Of a stretch of 64,000 nucleotides of DNA, positions 1-8,417 are shown piece after piece. The position numbers and the translations under genes were made by a program. Below the pieces are notes generated by a model. The model worked only from the letters and a program-made list of their open reading frames with translations, was not told the DNA's origin and ran no database searches. The number at the start of each line of letters is the position of its first letter. Positions within the stretch are counted from its first letter, which is position 1. Source of the stretch: Streptomyces sp. 1-11. Its GTDB lineage: Bacteria > Actinomycetota > Actinomycetes > Streptomycetales > Streptomycetaceae. The DNA is taken from contig NZ_BJTV01000002.1 in NCBI RefSeq assembly GCF_007176755.1, positions 434,655 to 498,654 of the forward strand, given 5' to 3'.

Positions 1-117
1 GTCGAGGCGGTCGCGCGGTGCGCTGCTGGTTGCCGGTCATCGCGGACATCGTACGGGGGCGATCACCGCGCCCGCACCGGGACTCGCGGACGGCTGCGTG
101 TAGGGGCGGAGGCGTCG

Positions 118-840
118 CTAGGGGCCGGTGAAGGTGAAGGCGAGACCCGCCCCGTCGGCCCTGGGGTACCGCAGCGGATGCGCCCAGGCTCCGGCGGACG
201 GGACGAGGGTGTGGGCGCCGTCCCGGCCCGCCTGCCGGTGCGGGCCCTGGTGGATCACGGTGAACCGCCGGGGCGGCCCCGAGGCGGCGGGGTTCATGCC
301 GACGTCCCAGTGACCGTGCTGCCAGGTGAGGGACACCGGCGTCAGGGGCGGCACGTCGAAGCGCCAGAACGCCCGCGCCGGAGCGGCCAGGGCGTGCACG
401 AGCGCGGCCCGGACGACGGCCGGTTCGGTGACGGCCAGCACGTGGCCCGGCTCGTCGGCCACGGCGTCGAGCCAGTCCGCGGTGCGCCGGCAGAACCGGC
501 GCACCGACTCGCCGCCGTGCGGTGCGGCGTCCGGATCGGTCAGCCAGGCCGAGAAGGCGTGCGGCTCCGCCGCGGCGACCTCGTCGGCCGTGCGGCCGCA
601 CCAGACGCCGAGGTCGAGGTCGCGCAGCGCCGGCTCGCACGCCGCCGCCAGGCCCAGGGCTTCGGCGGTCCGCCGGCAGCGCAGGGAGGGTGCGCGCACG
701 GCCCGCGTGTGGGCGGGCAGGTCCGCCCGGGCCGCCCGCGCCGCGGCCAGGTCGCGTTCGCCCGGTGACGCGTCGCCGAACCGGGTGCCGGGGACGGGGT
801 CCCCGCCGCTGGTGCTCAGGAACGTGAGGCGGATCGTCAT
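118..840 (-). CDS. Histidine phosphatase superfamily protein, catalytically degenerate
   Basis: A 240-aa protein with the fold signature of the histidine phosphatase (phosphoglycerate mutase-like) superfamily: a mid-domain block PSLRCRRTAEALG, then LDLGVWCGRTADEV and HGGESVRRFCRRTADWLD. The N-terminal strand that normally ends in the phospho-accepting RHG reads LTFLSTSGGD, and the position of the second catalytic His (usually SHGG) reads VTEPAVV. Both catalytic histidines are therefore missing, so I infer a binding or regulatory role rather than phosphatase chemistry. The ATG at 840 is chosen because GGAGG lies just upstream on the minus strand; the frame stays open further upstream but has no ribosome site there. 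Similar degenerate proteins often sit beside cobalt transporter genes in Streptomyces, but none is visible in the 117 bases to the left. Confidence 0.75.
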   Translation of the reverse strand: MTIRLTFLSTSGGDPVPGTRFGDASPGERDLAAARAARADLPAHTRAVRAPSLRCRRTAEALGLAAACEPALRDLDLGVWCGRTADEVAAAEPHAFSAWLTDPDAAPHGGESVRRFCRRTADWLDAVADEPGHVLAVTEPAVVRAALVHALAAPARAFWRFDVPPLTPVSLTWQHGHWDVGMNPAASGPPRRFTVIHQGPHRQAGRDGAHTLVPSAGAWAHPLRYPRADGAGLAFTFTGP

Positions 841-1154
841 GCGACTGACCTCCTTCGTGAACCGGCCGGCTCCCTGTGGGAGGAGTCCGTCCGCGGGTCG
901 TCGGTGGAGCCCGGTGGGCGTTGGTCCGTCCCGGCGGGTGGCACCGCGGGTGACACGGCCGACGGCACGTGCCGGCTCATGCGTACAGGTTCCACGGCCG
1001 TCACCGGCCGGGACCATCCGGCGGGTGTCCGAAGCCGCCCCGCCGACCGGCTGGGACGGTCCCGCCGCCCGGATGGTTCCGCCGCCGGCGGCTCATGACG
1101 CGCCACTCGGCGCGGTACGGATGAGACTGGAATCGGGCAGCGAGCGGAGCACAC
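841..1154. other. Divergent intergenic region, no gene seen
   Basis: A 314-bp region between the minus-strand phosphatase-like gene and the plus-strand response regulator. It must hold two outward promoters. The phosphatase Shine-Dalgarno is near 847-851 and the regulator's GGAG is at 1146-1149. I looked for a cobalamin riboswitch on the minus strand because of the phosphatase family and did not find the conserved B12-box core. Confidence 0.6.
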
Positions 1155-1808
1155 GTGATCCGGGTACTGGTGGTCGACGACGAGGCGCTCATCCGCACGG
1201 GCTTCCAGCACATCCTCGACGCGGCGGACGACATCGAGGTCGTTGCGGCGGTGGCCGGCGGTCAGGCCCTCACCGCCGTGCGGGAGACGGCCCCCGACGT
1301 GGTGCTGCTGGACATCCGCATGCCCGACGTGGACGGCCTGACGGTCCTCGCGGAGGTCCGCCGGCTGCCGAGCCCGCCGGTCGTCGCCATACTCACCACG
1401 TTCGACATGGACGAGTACGTGGAGACGGCCCTGCGCTCGGGCGCCGCCGGCTTCCTGCTCAAGGACACCGATCCGGAGGAGCTGCCGTTCCTGGTGCGGG
1501 CCCTGGCCGACGGCGGGACCGTTCTGTCGTCCAAGGTGACCCGGACGGTCGTGGACGGCTTCCTGGGCGCCGGTTCCCAGGAGGCCGCCGCCCGCACCCT
1601 GGACCGGCTGACCGAGCGGGAGCGCCATGTGCTGCTCCTGGTCGCGGAGGGGCTGTCCAACGGCGACATCGCCGCCCGGATGCACCTGAGCACCGGGACG
1701 GTCAAGGACCACGTGAGCGCCATCCTGACCAAGCTGGAGGTGGGCGGCCGGGTGCAGGCCGCCCTGCTCGCCCAACGGGCCGGGCTCCTGACGAAGGAGG
1801 AGGGATGA
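1155..1808 (+). CDS. NarL/LuxR-family response regulator
   Basis: A 217-aa two-component response regulator. The receiver domain (about residues 1-120) starts MIRVLVVDDEALIR with the acidic pair, has the phospho-acceptor Asp in LLDIRMPDVDG, the conserved Thr in TTFDMDEYV and the Lys in FLLKDTDPE. A LuxR/GerE helix-turn-helix follows (about 150-215: LTERERHVLLLVAEG, then LSNGDIAARMHLSTGTVKDH). The GTG start at 1155 has GGAG five bases upstream. The last codons overlap the ATG of the following kinase by 4 bp (ATGA), so the two are translationally coupled and form a cognate pair. The signal and target genes cannot be told from sequence. Confidence 0.93.
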   Translation: MIRVLVVDDEALIRTGFQHILDAADDIEVVAAVAGGQALTAVRETAPDVVLLDIRMPDVDGLTVLAEVRRLPSPPVVAILTTFDMDEYVETALRSGAAGFLLKDTDPEELPFLVRALADGGTVLSSKVTRTVVDGFLGAGSQEAAARTLDRLTERERHVLLLVAEGLSNGDIAARMHLSTGTVKDHVSAILTKLEVGGRVQAALLAQRAGLLTKEEG

Positions 1809-2908
1809 CCCCCCGCCGCCTGCCGCCCCCGCTGCCGGACGCCGCGCTCGTCGTCTGCTCGCTCTTCGACGTCTGGGTGCACTTCGACGCCGACGAGCCG
1901 CTGCGCATGGGCTTCGCACTGGTGGCCGCCTCCGCGCTGCTGCTGCGCCGGCGCCTGCCGCTGCTGACGTTCCTGCTGACCCTGCCCTCGGTGCTGCTCT
2001 CCGACGCCGTCTTCGCCGCGCTGGCCGCGCTGTACAGCCTCGCCTCGCTCACCCGGCGCCGTGTGATGCTGGCGCTGTGCGCGCTGGCGTTCACGTTGAG
2101 CGACGTCACCCGGTGGCCGTCGCCCGATGTCAACCTGCTGGGCACCTCGACCCTGATCACCCTGACGTACACCGCGGCGATGGCCGCCGCCCCCGTGTTC
2201 CTCGGCCAGCTCGTCCAGACCCGGCGCGACCTGTCGCTGCGGCTCACCGAGATCTCCGAGGCGCGCGACCACGAACAGCTGCTGACCGCCCAGGCGGCGC
2301 TGTCCAAGGAACGCGCGCAGCTCGCCCGCGAGATGCACGACGTGGTCTCCCACCAGGTCAGCCTGATCGCGGTGCGGGCGGGCGCGCTGCAGGTCGGCAG
2401 CCGGGACCCGGAGGCCAAGGAGGCGGCGGCCACGATCCGGCGGCTGAGCGTCCAGACCCTGGACGAGCTGCGGCACATGGTCAACGTCCTGCGGGCCTCC
2501 GGCGGCCGCCCGACCGAGCTGACCCCGCAGCCGTCCCTGGCCGACCTGGAGCAGCTCGTCACGGGCAGCGGCATCGAGACCAAGCTGCGCATGGAACTGC
2601 CCGAGGATCTGCCGCCGACCGTGCAGCGCGCCGTCTACCGCACCGTCCAGGAGGCGCTGACCAACATACGCAAGCACGCCCCCGGCGCCGCCGCGGCCGT
2701 CTGCCTCGGCCACCGGGACGGCACCGTCCGCGTCACGGTCACCAACTCGGCGCCGACCCGCCCCGGGCTCCCGCTGCCCAGCTCGCACTATGGCCTCGTC
2801 AGCCTGGGGCAGCGCGCCTCGCTCCTCGGCGGCACCATCACCTCGGGCCCGACGACGGACGGCGGCTACGAGCTGTGCCTCGAGCTGCCCGCGACCGGCG
2901 CGCCCTGA
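1805..2908 (+). CDS. Sensor histidine kinase, HisKA_3 (NarL-partner) type
   Basis: A 367-aa membrane sensor kinase coupled to the preceding regulator. Residues about 1-140 contain four or five hydrophobic segments (LTFLLTLPSVLLSDAVFAAL is one) with almost no extracytoplasmic loop, so any stimulus is probably sensed in or at the membrane. The dimerisation/phospho-acceptor helix reads LAREMHDVVSHQVSLIA with the H-box His in MHDVVSH. The HATPase_c domain has the N-box in VQEALTNIRKHAPG and a G-box-like SLGQRASLLGGTI. The final GGYELCLELP is the usual end of these kinases. The start ATG overlaps the regulator's TGA. No linked target operon is visible. Confidence 0.93.
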   Translation: MTPRRLPPPLPDAALVVCSLFDVWVHFDADEPLRMGFALVAASALLLRRRLPLLTFLLTLPSVLLSDAVFAALAALYSLASLTRRRVMLALCALAFTLSDVTRWPSPDVNLLGTSTLITLTYTAAMAAAPVFLGQLVQTRRDLSLRLTEISEARDHEQLLTAQAALSKERAQLAREMHDVVSHQVSLIAVRAGALQVGSRDPEAKEAAATIRRLSVQTLDELRHMVNVLRASGGRPTELTPQPSLADLEQLVTGSGIETKLRMELPEDLPPTVQRAVYRTVQEALTNIRKHAPGAAAAVCLGHRDGTVRVTVTNSAPTRPGLPLPSSHYGLVSLGQRASLLGGTITSGPTTDGGYELCLELPATGAP

Positions 2909-2960
2909 GCCCCGGGCGGCAGGGCCGGCGCGCCCGCCGCGCCGCCCGCGTCCCCCGGCG

Positions 2961-3000
2961 GCCCGAGCCGGACGTGCCCGAGCCGGACGTGCCCGAGCCG
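2961..3000. repeat. 15-bp direct tandem repeat
   Basis: The unit GACGTGCCCGAGCCG is present twice perfectly (2971-2985 and 2986-3000), with a further partial copy GCCCGAGCCG at 2961-2970. It lies in the 259-bp gap between the kinase stop and the acyltransferase start. No hairpin is formed by the unit itself. Most likely a slippage product. Confidence 0.8.
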
Positions 3001-3167
3001 GCCATGGGCAGCACCTGTTCGGGGCAGCCGTAGGGAGCCGGATCCGACACGGTCCGCACCGGTGCCCGACGGCCGCGCCCGCACCTACACTGACGTCCCA
3101 CGACAGCCCGAACGGCCTGGAAGAACGCGGTGGTTGAGCCAATCCGCCAGGAGTGAGGAGCGACCCC

Positions 3168-3887
3168 TTGTTCTACTACCTGCTCAAGTACGTCCTGCTG
3201 GGCCCCCTGCTCAGACTGGTCTTCCGGCCCCGGATCGAGGGTCTCGACCACGTTCCGGCGTCGGGCCCGGCGATCGTCGCCGGGAACCACCTGTCCTTCT
3301 CGGACCACTTCCTGATGCCGGCGATCCTGCGGCGGCGGATCACCTTCCTCGCCAAGGCCGAGTACTTCACCGGGCCGGGCGTCAAGGGGCGGCTGACCGC
3401 GTTCTTCTTCCGCAGCGCCGGACAGATCCCGGTGGACCGCTCGGGCAAGGAGGCGGGGCAGGCCGCGATCCGCGAGGGTCTCGGGGTGCTCGGCAGGGGC
3501 GAACTGCTCGGCATCTACCCGGAGGGCACCCGGTCGCACGACGGCCGGCTGTACAAGGGAAAGGTGGGGGTCGCGGTCATGGCGCTGCGGGCCGGGGTGC
3601 CCGTGGTGCCCTGCGCGATGATCGGCACCTTCGAGGCGCAGCCGCCGGGCAAGGTCGTCCCCCGGATCCGCCCGGTCGTGATCCGCTTCGGCGAGCCGCT
3701 CGACTTCTCCCGCTACGCCGGCATGGAGAACGAGAAGACCGTCCTGCGGGCCGTCACCGACGAGATCATGTACGCGATCCTCTCGCTCTCCGAGCAGGAG
3801 TACGTCGACCGGTACGCGGCCGACGTCAAGGCCGAGCAGGCTGAGGCGAAGAAGGAGCGCAGGTTCCCCCGGGCGCCGCTCGTATGA
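3168..3887 (+). CDS. 1-acyl-sn-glycerol-3-phosphate acyltransferase family (PlsC-like)
   Basis: A 239-aa membrane-associated lysophospholipid acyltransferase, expected to move an acyl chain onto lysophosphatidic acid or a related acceptor. The PlsC motif I is NHLSFSDH (H-x4-D, catalytic), motif II follows around FFFRSAGQIPVDR, motif III is YPEGTRSHDG, and motif IV is the VPCAMIGT stretch. The N-terminus FYYLLKYVLLGPLLRL is a short membrane helix. I place the start at the TTG at 3168, seven bases after GAGGAG, rather than at the in-frame GTG at 3153, because the Shine-Dalgarno would lie inside the longer version. Family length is about 240 aa, which fits. Confidence 0.9.
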   Translation: MFYYLLKYVLLGPLLRLVFRPRIEGLDHVPASGPAIVAGNHLSFSDHFLMPAILRRRITFLAKAEYFTGPGVKGRLTAFFFRSAGQIPVDRSGKEAGQAAIREGLGVLGRGELLGIYPEGTRSHDGRLYKGKVGVAVMALRAGVPVVPCAMIGTFEAQPPGKVVPRIRPVVIRFGEPLDFSRYAGMENEKTVLRAVTDEIMYAILSLSEQEYVDRYAADVKAEQAEAKKERRFPRAPLV

Positions 3888-3933
3888 CCTCTGCCCTCGG
3901 CAGAACCGCTCGGACCCGGGCCCGTGGCGTGCC

Positions 3934-3939
3934 TAGGCT
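3934..3939 (+). promoter_or_regulatory. -10 box of a leaderless transcript
   Basis: TAGGCT, matching TANNNT, ends 6 nt before the ATG at 3946. No Shine-Dalgarno precedes that ATG. This places the transcription start at or next to the A of the start codon. Confidence 0.65.
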
Positions 3940-3945
3940 CGCCGC

Positions 3946-4971
3946 ATGAAGAGGGCAGTGGTGATCGGGGCGAGCGGGCAGATCGGCCGTCCGGTGGTGG
4001 CGGCGCTGGCACGGGACGGCTGGGAGGTGACGGCCGCCTCCCGGGGCGGTGGCCGGGACGCGTCGTGGGACGGCGGTGTGCGGGTGGTGCGGCTGGACCG
4101 GTCCGACGACGGCGCGGTGGCCGCCGCGGTGGGCGACGGCTGCGATCTCGTGGTGGACGTGGTGGCCTACGACGCCTCGCACGCACGGCAGTTGACGTCG
4201 CTCGCGGACCGGATCGGCTCGGCGGTGGTCGTCTCAAGCGTGGAGGTGTACGAGGACGGCGCCGGGCGCGGCTTCGACACCATGGGCGAGCCGGACGGCT
4301 TCCCGGCGTACCCGGTGCCGGTGCCCGAGTCCCAGTCCGCGGTGGCGCCGGGCACGGCGACCTACGCCGCCCGCAAGGCGGCCCTGGAGCACGAACTGGG
4401 GCTCGCGGGCGAGAAGTTGCCGACGACCGTGCTGCGGGCGGGCGCGGTGCACGGCCCGTACAGCCGGCTCCCCCGCGAGCTGTACTTCGTGAAGCGGAAC
4501 CTGGACGGCAGGCGCGAGCGGGTGCTCGCGTACCGCGGGGAGAGCCGCTTCCATCCGGCGAGCGCCCGGAACATCGCCGAACTGGTGCGGCTGGCCGCGG
4601 CCCGGCCGGGGTCCCGGGTGCTCAACGCCGCCGACGGCGACGCCCCGACGGCCGATGAGATCGGGGCGGCGATCGACGCCGTCATGGGCGTGCGGACCCG
4701 GACGACGCCGGTGGACGGCCCGCCGCCCGGCGGGACCGTGGGCCAGACCCCGTGGTCGGTGCCGCGTCCGGTGGTCCTCGACATGTCCGCGGCCGAGCGG
4801 GAGCTGGGCCATCGCCCGGCGCCGTACGCGGCAGGCCTCCCGGAGACGGTGGAGTGGCTGACCCGCGCGCTGCGCGAGCGGGACTGGCGGGAGCGCTTCC
4901 CGGTGCTGGCGCGGGCGTATCCCGCCCTCTTCGACTACGCGGCCGAGGACGCCTGGCGGGCGCGGGCATGA
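3946..4971 (+). CDS. NAD-dependent epimerase/dehydratase (extended SDR-like)
   Basis: A 341-aa Rossmann-fold protein. The N-terminus MKRAVVIGASGQIG carries the dinucleotide motif G-x-S-G-x-I-G of extended short-chain dehydrogenases. VVDVVAYDA resembles the substrate-binding strand that follows. The active-site equivalent reads SSVEVYED, then YAARKAALE, giving the Y-x3-K catalytic pair. C-terminal RESRFHPASARNIAELVRLA is the usual sugar-nucleotide epimerase region where the monomer contacts substrate. The substrate is unknown; these proteins are often called nucleoside-diphosphate-sugar epimerases without proof. It is monocistronic: a leaderless promoter sits just before it and a strong hairpin just after. 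Confidence 0.85.
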   Translation: MKRAVVIGASGQIGRPVVAALARDGWEVTAASRGGGRDASWDGGVRVVRLDRSDDGAVAAAVGDGCDLVVDVVAYDASHARQLTSLADRIGSAVVVSSVEVYEDGAGRGFDTMGEPDGFPAYPVPVPESQSAVAPGTATYAARKAALEHELGLAGEKLPTTVLRAGAVHGPYSRLPRELYFVKRNLDGRRERVLAYRGESRFHPASARNIAELVRLAAARPGSRVLNAADGDAPTADEIGAAIDAVMGVRTRTTPVDGPPPGGTVGQTPWSVPRPVVLDMSAAERELGHRPAPYAAGLPETVEWLTRALRERDWRERFPVLARAYPALFDYAAEDAWRARA

Positions 4972-4975
4972 CGAA

Positions 4976-5002
4976 GGGGCGGCCGGGAAGTCCGGCCGCC
5001 CC
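4976..5002. terminator. Bidirectional hairpin between convergent genes
   Basis: Perfect 11-bp inverted repeat, GGGGCGGCCGG (4976-4986) and CCGGCCGCCCC (4992-5002), with a 5-nt loop. It starts 5 nt after the epimerase stop and faces the convergent aminopeptidase gene ending at 5047. Confidence 0.85.
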
Positions 5003-5046
5003 CTGTGGTCCGTACGCCGTGCGTACGCCGTCCGTGCCGCTGCCGG

Positions 5047-6654
5047 TTACGGCTTGGGCGTGGCGTGCGGCGCGCAGGTCACGTCGGCGGAGTCCAGCTT
5101 GCCGCCGAGGAGATAGGCGTCGACCCGGTCGTTGACGCAGGGGTTGACCAGGCCGGTCACGCCGTGGGAGCCCGCGTCCCGCTCGGTGACGAGCCGGGAG
5201 CCCTTGAAGCGCTTGTGCAGTTCGACGGCGCCCGGGTACGGCGTCGCGGCGTCACGCGTGGACTGGACGATCAGCACCTGCGGCAGACCCTTGTGGGTGC
5301 CCACCTCGACGGGCGTGTGCTGCTTGGCCGGCCAGGTGGCGCAGGGCAGGTTCATCCAGGCGTTGGCCCAGGTCATGAACGGGTGGTCCCGGTGCAGCCG
5401 GGTGTTGTCCCGGTCCCACTTGCTCCAGCTCGTGGGCCACTTGGCGTCGGCGCACTCGACGGCGGTGTAGACCGCGTTGCTGTTCTCCGAGGCGGCGTTG
5501 CCGGCCTTGTCCGACATGTCGGGGGCGGCGGCGTCCACGAGGGCCTGGGTGTCGCCGGCGACGTACTTGCTGAACACCGAGGCGACCGGCACCCACGAGG
5601 AGTCGTAGTACGGGGCGCTCTGGAAGAAGGAGATCAGCTCGGCCGGGCCGACGACCCCGCCGAGGGGGCTCTTCTTGGCGGTGGCGCGCAGTTCGAGCCA
5701 CTTGGCCTGGACCGCGTCGCGGGTGGTGCCCAGGTGGAAGGCGGCGTCGTTGGCGGCGACCCAGTCCTCCCAGTCCTTCCAGCGGCCCTCGAAGGCGACG
5801 TCCTGGTCCAGGTTGGCCTGGTACCAGATGCTCTGCTTCGACGGGTTCACCACGCTGTCCACGACCATGCGGCGCAGGTGGCCCGGGAACAGGGTGCCGT
5901 AGACGGCGCCGAGGTAGGTGCCGTAGGAGACGCCGAGGTAGTTGAGCTTGCGCTCACCGAGCGCGGCGCGGATGACGTCCAGGTCGCGCGCGGTGTTCGG
6001 CGTGGTCATGTGCGGCAGCATCGTGCCGCTGTGCTCGCCGCAGCCCTCCGCGTACTCGCGGGCCAGCTTGCGCTGGGCGGTCTTGTCGGCTTCGCTGTCC
6101 GGCACCGGGTCGGCCTTGGGCGCCTTGACGTACTCCTGCGGGTCGACGCAGGAGATGGGCGCCGAGTGGCCGACGCCGCGCGGGTCGAAGCCGACGAAGT
6201 CGTAGGCCTTGGCGACGTTGGCCCAGACGGCGCTCTTGGTGACGACCCGGCGCGGGAAGCGCAGACCGGAGCCACCGGGACCGCCCGGGTTGTAGACGAG
6301 GGCGCCCTGGCGCTCCTGCGGCGTGCCCGTGTTGCCGATGCGGTCGACGGCGAGCTGGATCTGCTTGCCGTAGGGCTTGCTGTAGTCGAGCGGCACGGAG
6401 ACCCAGCCGCACTGGATGGGCTTCTCCAGCCCCCAGTCGGCGGGGCAGTCACGCCAGTCGACGCCGGCCTTGGCGGCGCGGGCGGCGGCGATCTCGGCGC
6501 CGACGGCCTCCCGGTCCCGTCCCTGGCGGCTGTCGGCGCTGGCCGCGGGTGCCGACACCGCGCCGGCTATCAGGGTCGCCGTGACGAGCGCTCCGGCCGA
6601 ACCGAGCGCCAGTAGGCGGCTCTTCGGTCTGTTGTCCCTCAAGTGGGCTCCCAT
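5047..6654 (-). CDS. tap: Secreted tripeptidyl aminopeptidase (alpha/beta hydrolase, S33)
   Basis: A 535-aa precursor of a secreted alpha/beta-hydrolase peptidase that removes tripeptides from free N-termini, like Streptomyces Tap. A Sec-type signal is seen at residues 1 to about 42: basic N-region RDNRPKSR, hydrophobic core, then AxA sites near APAASA. The oxyanion region is YNPGGPGGSG, the nucleophile elbow GVSYGTYLG (Ser243), the catalytic Asp lies in STRDAATPY and the His in AGSHGV. Cysteines in DWRDCP, QCGW and CGEH suggest disulfides. An in-frame TTG at 6642, preceded by GGGAG five bases upstream, is a good alternative start to the ATG at 6654, which has no Shine-Dalgarno. A dyad ATCCG-N5-CGGAT at 6737-6751 lies in the upstream region. 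Confidence 0.9.
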   Translation of the reverse strand: MGAHLRDNRPKSRLLALGSAGALVTATLIAGAVSAPAASADSRQGRDREAVGAEIAAARAAKAGVDWRDCPADWGLEKPIQCGWVSVPLDYSKPYGKQIQLAVDRIGNTGTPQERQGALVYNPGGPGGSGLRFPRRVVTKSAVWANVAKAYDFVGFDPRGVGHSAPISCVDPQEYVKAPKADPVPDSEADKTAQRKLAREYAEGCGEHSGTMLPHMTTPNTARDLDVIRAALGERKLNYLGVSYGTYLGAVYGTLFPGHLRRMVVDSVVNPSKQSIWYQANLDQDVAFEGRWKDWEDWVAANDAAFHLGTTRDAVQAKWLELRATAKKSPLGGVVGPAELISFFQSAPYYDSSWVPVASVFSKYVAGDTQALVDAAAPDMSDKAGNAASENSNAVYTAVECADAKWPTSWSKWDRDNTRLHRDHPFMTWANAWMNLPCATWPAKQHTPVEVGTHKGLPQVLIVQSTRDAATPYPGAVELHKRFKGSRLVTERDAGSHGVTGLVNPCVNDRVDAYLLGGKLDSADVTCAPHATPKP

Positions 6655-6775
6655 TGCACATCGCTGCGAGTGGTCAGACGGGGATCCTCCCGGCTGTGAG
6701 CCACCTGAGAACAGGGGGTGCGGACCTTCTTTACCAATCCGATAAACGGATCGCCGCGTCTCCTGAGCGGAACAG

Positions 6776-7534
6776 TCAGGTCAGCAGGGCGAGCGCCTCG
6801 TCGAGCAGCCGCCGCAGTCTCAGCGCGTCGGGGGCGACGGCGCTGACGAGCACCGCGGGCCCGGCGAGCGGCATCAGCGCGGCGCCCTCCCCCAGCACCC
6901 GCGCGGCGGCCGGCCGCTCCGCGAACTCGGGACGGACCACGACCAGTTGTCCCACGGAGCGGTGACCACCGAGCACGGCGGGGCCGTCCCAGCCGCCCGG
7001 CGCTCCGGGCCCGCAGCTCAGCTCCTGGTCCAGCAGGGTCCGGCCGGCGACCCGCACGGTGAGCCGGCTGGTGAGCCGTCCGGGCTCCTCCCCGGCCCGC
7101 CCGAGCACCTGCTCCTCGCGCAGCACGAGCCGTGCGCCGGCGCCGAGTTCGGCCCGGGTGGTGACGCGCAGATCACTTCCTCCGGCCGAGATGAGCTGCT
7201 CCGGCAGCCAGTTGAGCTCCGCGCCGTCGGCCACGTCGAGCCGGACGTCGTACCGCGCCTCGCCCTTGTGCTGTCCCGGCAGCGCGATGGTGGCGGCGGC
7301 CGAACCGACGTGCAGCCGGGCGCCCGCGGCCGCCCGGGCCCGCACCCGCAGGCGGTCGCCGCCGAGCGGGCCGCTCATCGCGCCGACGACCATCACCCGG
7401 GCCTCGTCACCGCTCGCCCGGACGCGGCGCAGCGCGAGCGGGCCCTCGCCCTCCAGCACGGGCAGGGCGGTGCCGCCCCGCCCGTCACCGCGGGCGACGA
7501 TCCGCGCGTCCGCCCGGACCCCGGTCGCCGTCAC
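6776..7534 (-). CDS. ureD: Urease accessory protein UreD
   Basis: A 252-aa urease chaperone, last gene of the urease operon. UreD (UreH) binds apo-urease and forms with UreF and UreG the complex that carbamylates the active-site Lys and loads nickel. Family features visible: [20 protein letters not shown], where the strand pair with GGD is conserved, [15 protein letters not shown] and the [12 protein letters not shown] stretch. The GTG start at 7534 overlaps the TGA of ureG as GTGA, showing translational coupling; the frame continues 11 codons upstream inside ureG without a better start. UreD is often poorly conserved, so the gene order supports the call as much as the sequence. Confidence 0.92.
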   Translation of the reverse strand: MTATGVRADARIVARGDGRGGTALPVLEGEGPLALRRVRASGDEARVMVVGAMSGPLGGDRLRVRARAAAGARLHVGSAAATIALPGQHKGEARYDVRLDVADGAELNWLPEQLISAGGSDLRVTTRAELGAGARLVLREEQVLGRAGEEPGRLTSRLTVRVAGRTLLDQELSCGPGAPGGWDGPAVLGGHRSVGQLVVVRPEFAERPAAARVLGEGAALMPLAGPAVLVSAVAPDALRLRRLLDEALALLT

Positions 7535-8208
7535 GCCGTCCACGCGGCGAGCCGCCCCCGCACCCACGCGGCCACCTCCGCCACGCCCGCGTCGCCGCGC
7601 AACGACTGCAGGACCACCGGGAGTTCGCCCCGTTGCGCCTTGGCGTCGGCGGCCATCCGGGCGAGGTCGGAGCCGACGTACGGCGCGAGGTCGGTCTTGT
7701 TGACGACGAGCAGGTCGGCGGTGGTGACGCCGGGGCCGCCCTTGCGCGGGATGTCGTCGCCGCCGGCGACGTCGATCACGAAGACCTGCGCGTCCACGAG
7801 CCCCTTGGAGAAGGTCGCGGTGAGGTTGTCCCCGCCGGACTCCACGAGGACGAGGTCCAGCGGCCCGACCGTGTCCTCCAGGTCCTCCACCGCCTCGAGG
7901 TTGGCGGAGATGTCGTCGCGGATCGCGGTGTGCGGGCAGGCGCCGGTCTCCACGGCCGCGATCCGCTCGGGCGGCAGCACGGCCTCCCTGAGCAGGAACT
8001 CGGCGTCCTCACGGGTGTAGATGTCGTTGGTGACGACGGCCAGGGAGAGTTCGTCGCGCAGGGCGCGGCACAGCGCGGCGACGGTGGCGGTCTTCCCGGA
8101 TCCCACGGGCCCGCCGAGTCCGATGCGCAGGGCGCGCCGGGTCCCGTCGGGACGGCGGGCGTCGGCGCTCACGGCGGGGGCGCCGGAGTGGGCGTGGTCG
8201 AGGTGCAT
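7531..8208 (-). CDS. ureG: Urease accessory GTPase UreG
   Basis: A 225-aa SIMIBI-class GTPase that powers nickel delivery to urease. The P-loop is GPVGSGKTA, switch-like [13 protein letters not shown] follows, the metal-binding Cys-Pro-His is in [13 protein letters not shown], Walker B is [12 protein letters not shown], and the G4 base-recognition motif is [11 protein letters not shown]. The N-terminus MHLDHAHSG is His-rich, as in many UreG proteins, and may hold nickel. ATG at 8208 has AGGAG upstream. It is separated from ureF by about 210 bp that carry a tandem repeat, the only sizeable gap in the operon. Confidence 0.97.
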   Translation of the reverse strand: MHLDHAHSGAPAVSADARRPDGTRRALRIGLGGPVGSGKTATVAALCRALRDELSLAVVTNDIYTREDAEFLLREAVLPPERIAAVETGACPHTAIRDDISANLEAVEDLEDTVGPLDLVLVESGGDNLTATFSKGLVDAQVFVIDVAGGDDIPRKGGPGVTTADLLVVNKTDLAPYVGSDLARMAADAKAQRGELPVVLQSLRGDAGVAEVAAWVRGRLAAWTA

Positions 8209-8285
8209 GTACGGCTCCTGTCTCGGCTGCCTTGCCGGTGGGCGGCGCCCCTGGCGGACGGCAGGTGTGTGTGGGGAGGGCGGGT

Positions 8286-8413
8286 GTGACCCGGAGGAAC
8301 GACGGCGGGGGTGACCCGGAGGAACGAGGGCGGGGGTGACCCGGAGGAACGAGGGCGGGGGTGACCCGGAGGGAACGACGGCGGGGGTGACCTGGAGGGA
8401 ACGAGGGGCGGGG
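8286..8413. repeat. Tandem repeat, five 25-27-bp units, between ureF and ureG
   Basis: Units begin GTGACCCGGAGG and end GGCGGGG: 8286-8310, 8311-8335, 8336-8360 (25 bp each; the second and third are identical), 8361-8386 (26 bp) and 8387-8413 (27 bp, diverged). The array ends 4 bp before the ureF stop and lies in the transcribed spacer between ureF and ureG. There are no unique spacers, so it is not a CRISPR array. Copy number is likely variable between strains. Confidence 0.95.
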
Positions 8414-8417
8414 CGCG

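Noticed and set aside
841..1154. Cobalamin riboswitch
   Set aside because: Searched because the phosphatase family is often near cobalt transport genes; the conserved GCCACTG-type B12-box core was not found on the minus strand.
326..1804. Long upstream extension of the first sensor kinase frame
   Set aside because: The region before 1805 is antisense to the phosphatase-like gene and overlaps the response regulator. The kinase start at 1805 fits family length and the ATGA overlap.
8286..8413. CRISPR array
   Set aside because: The units are directly adjacent without spacers, and no cas genes are present.
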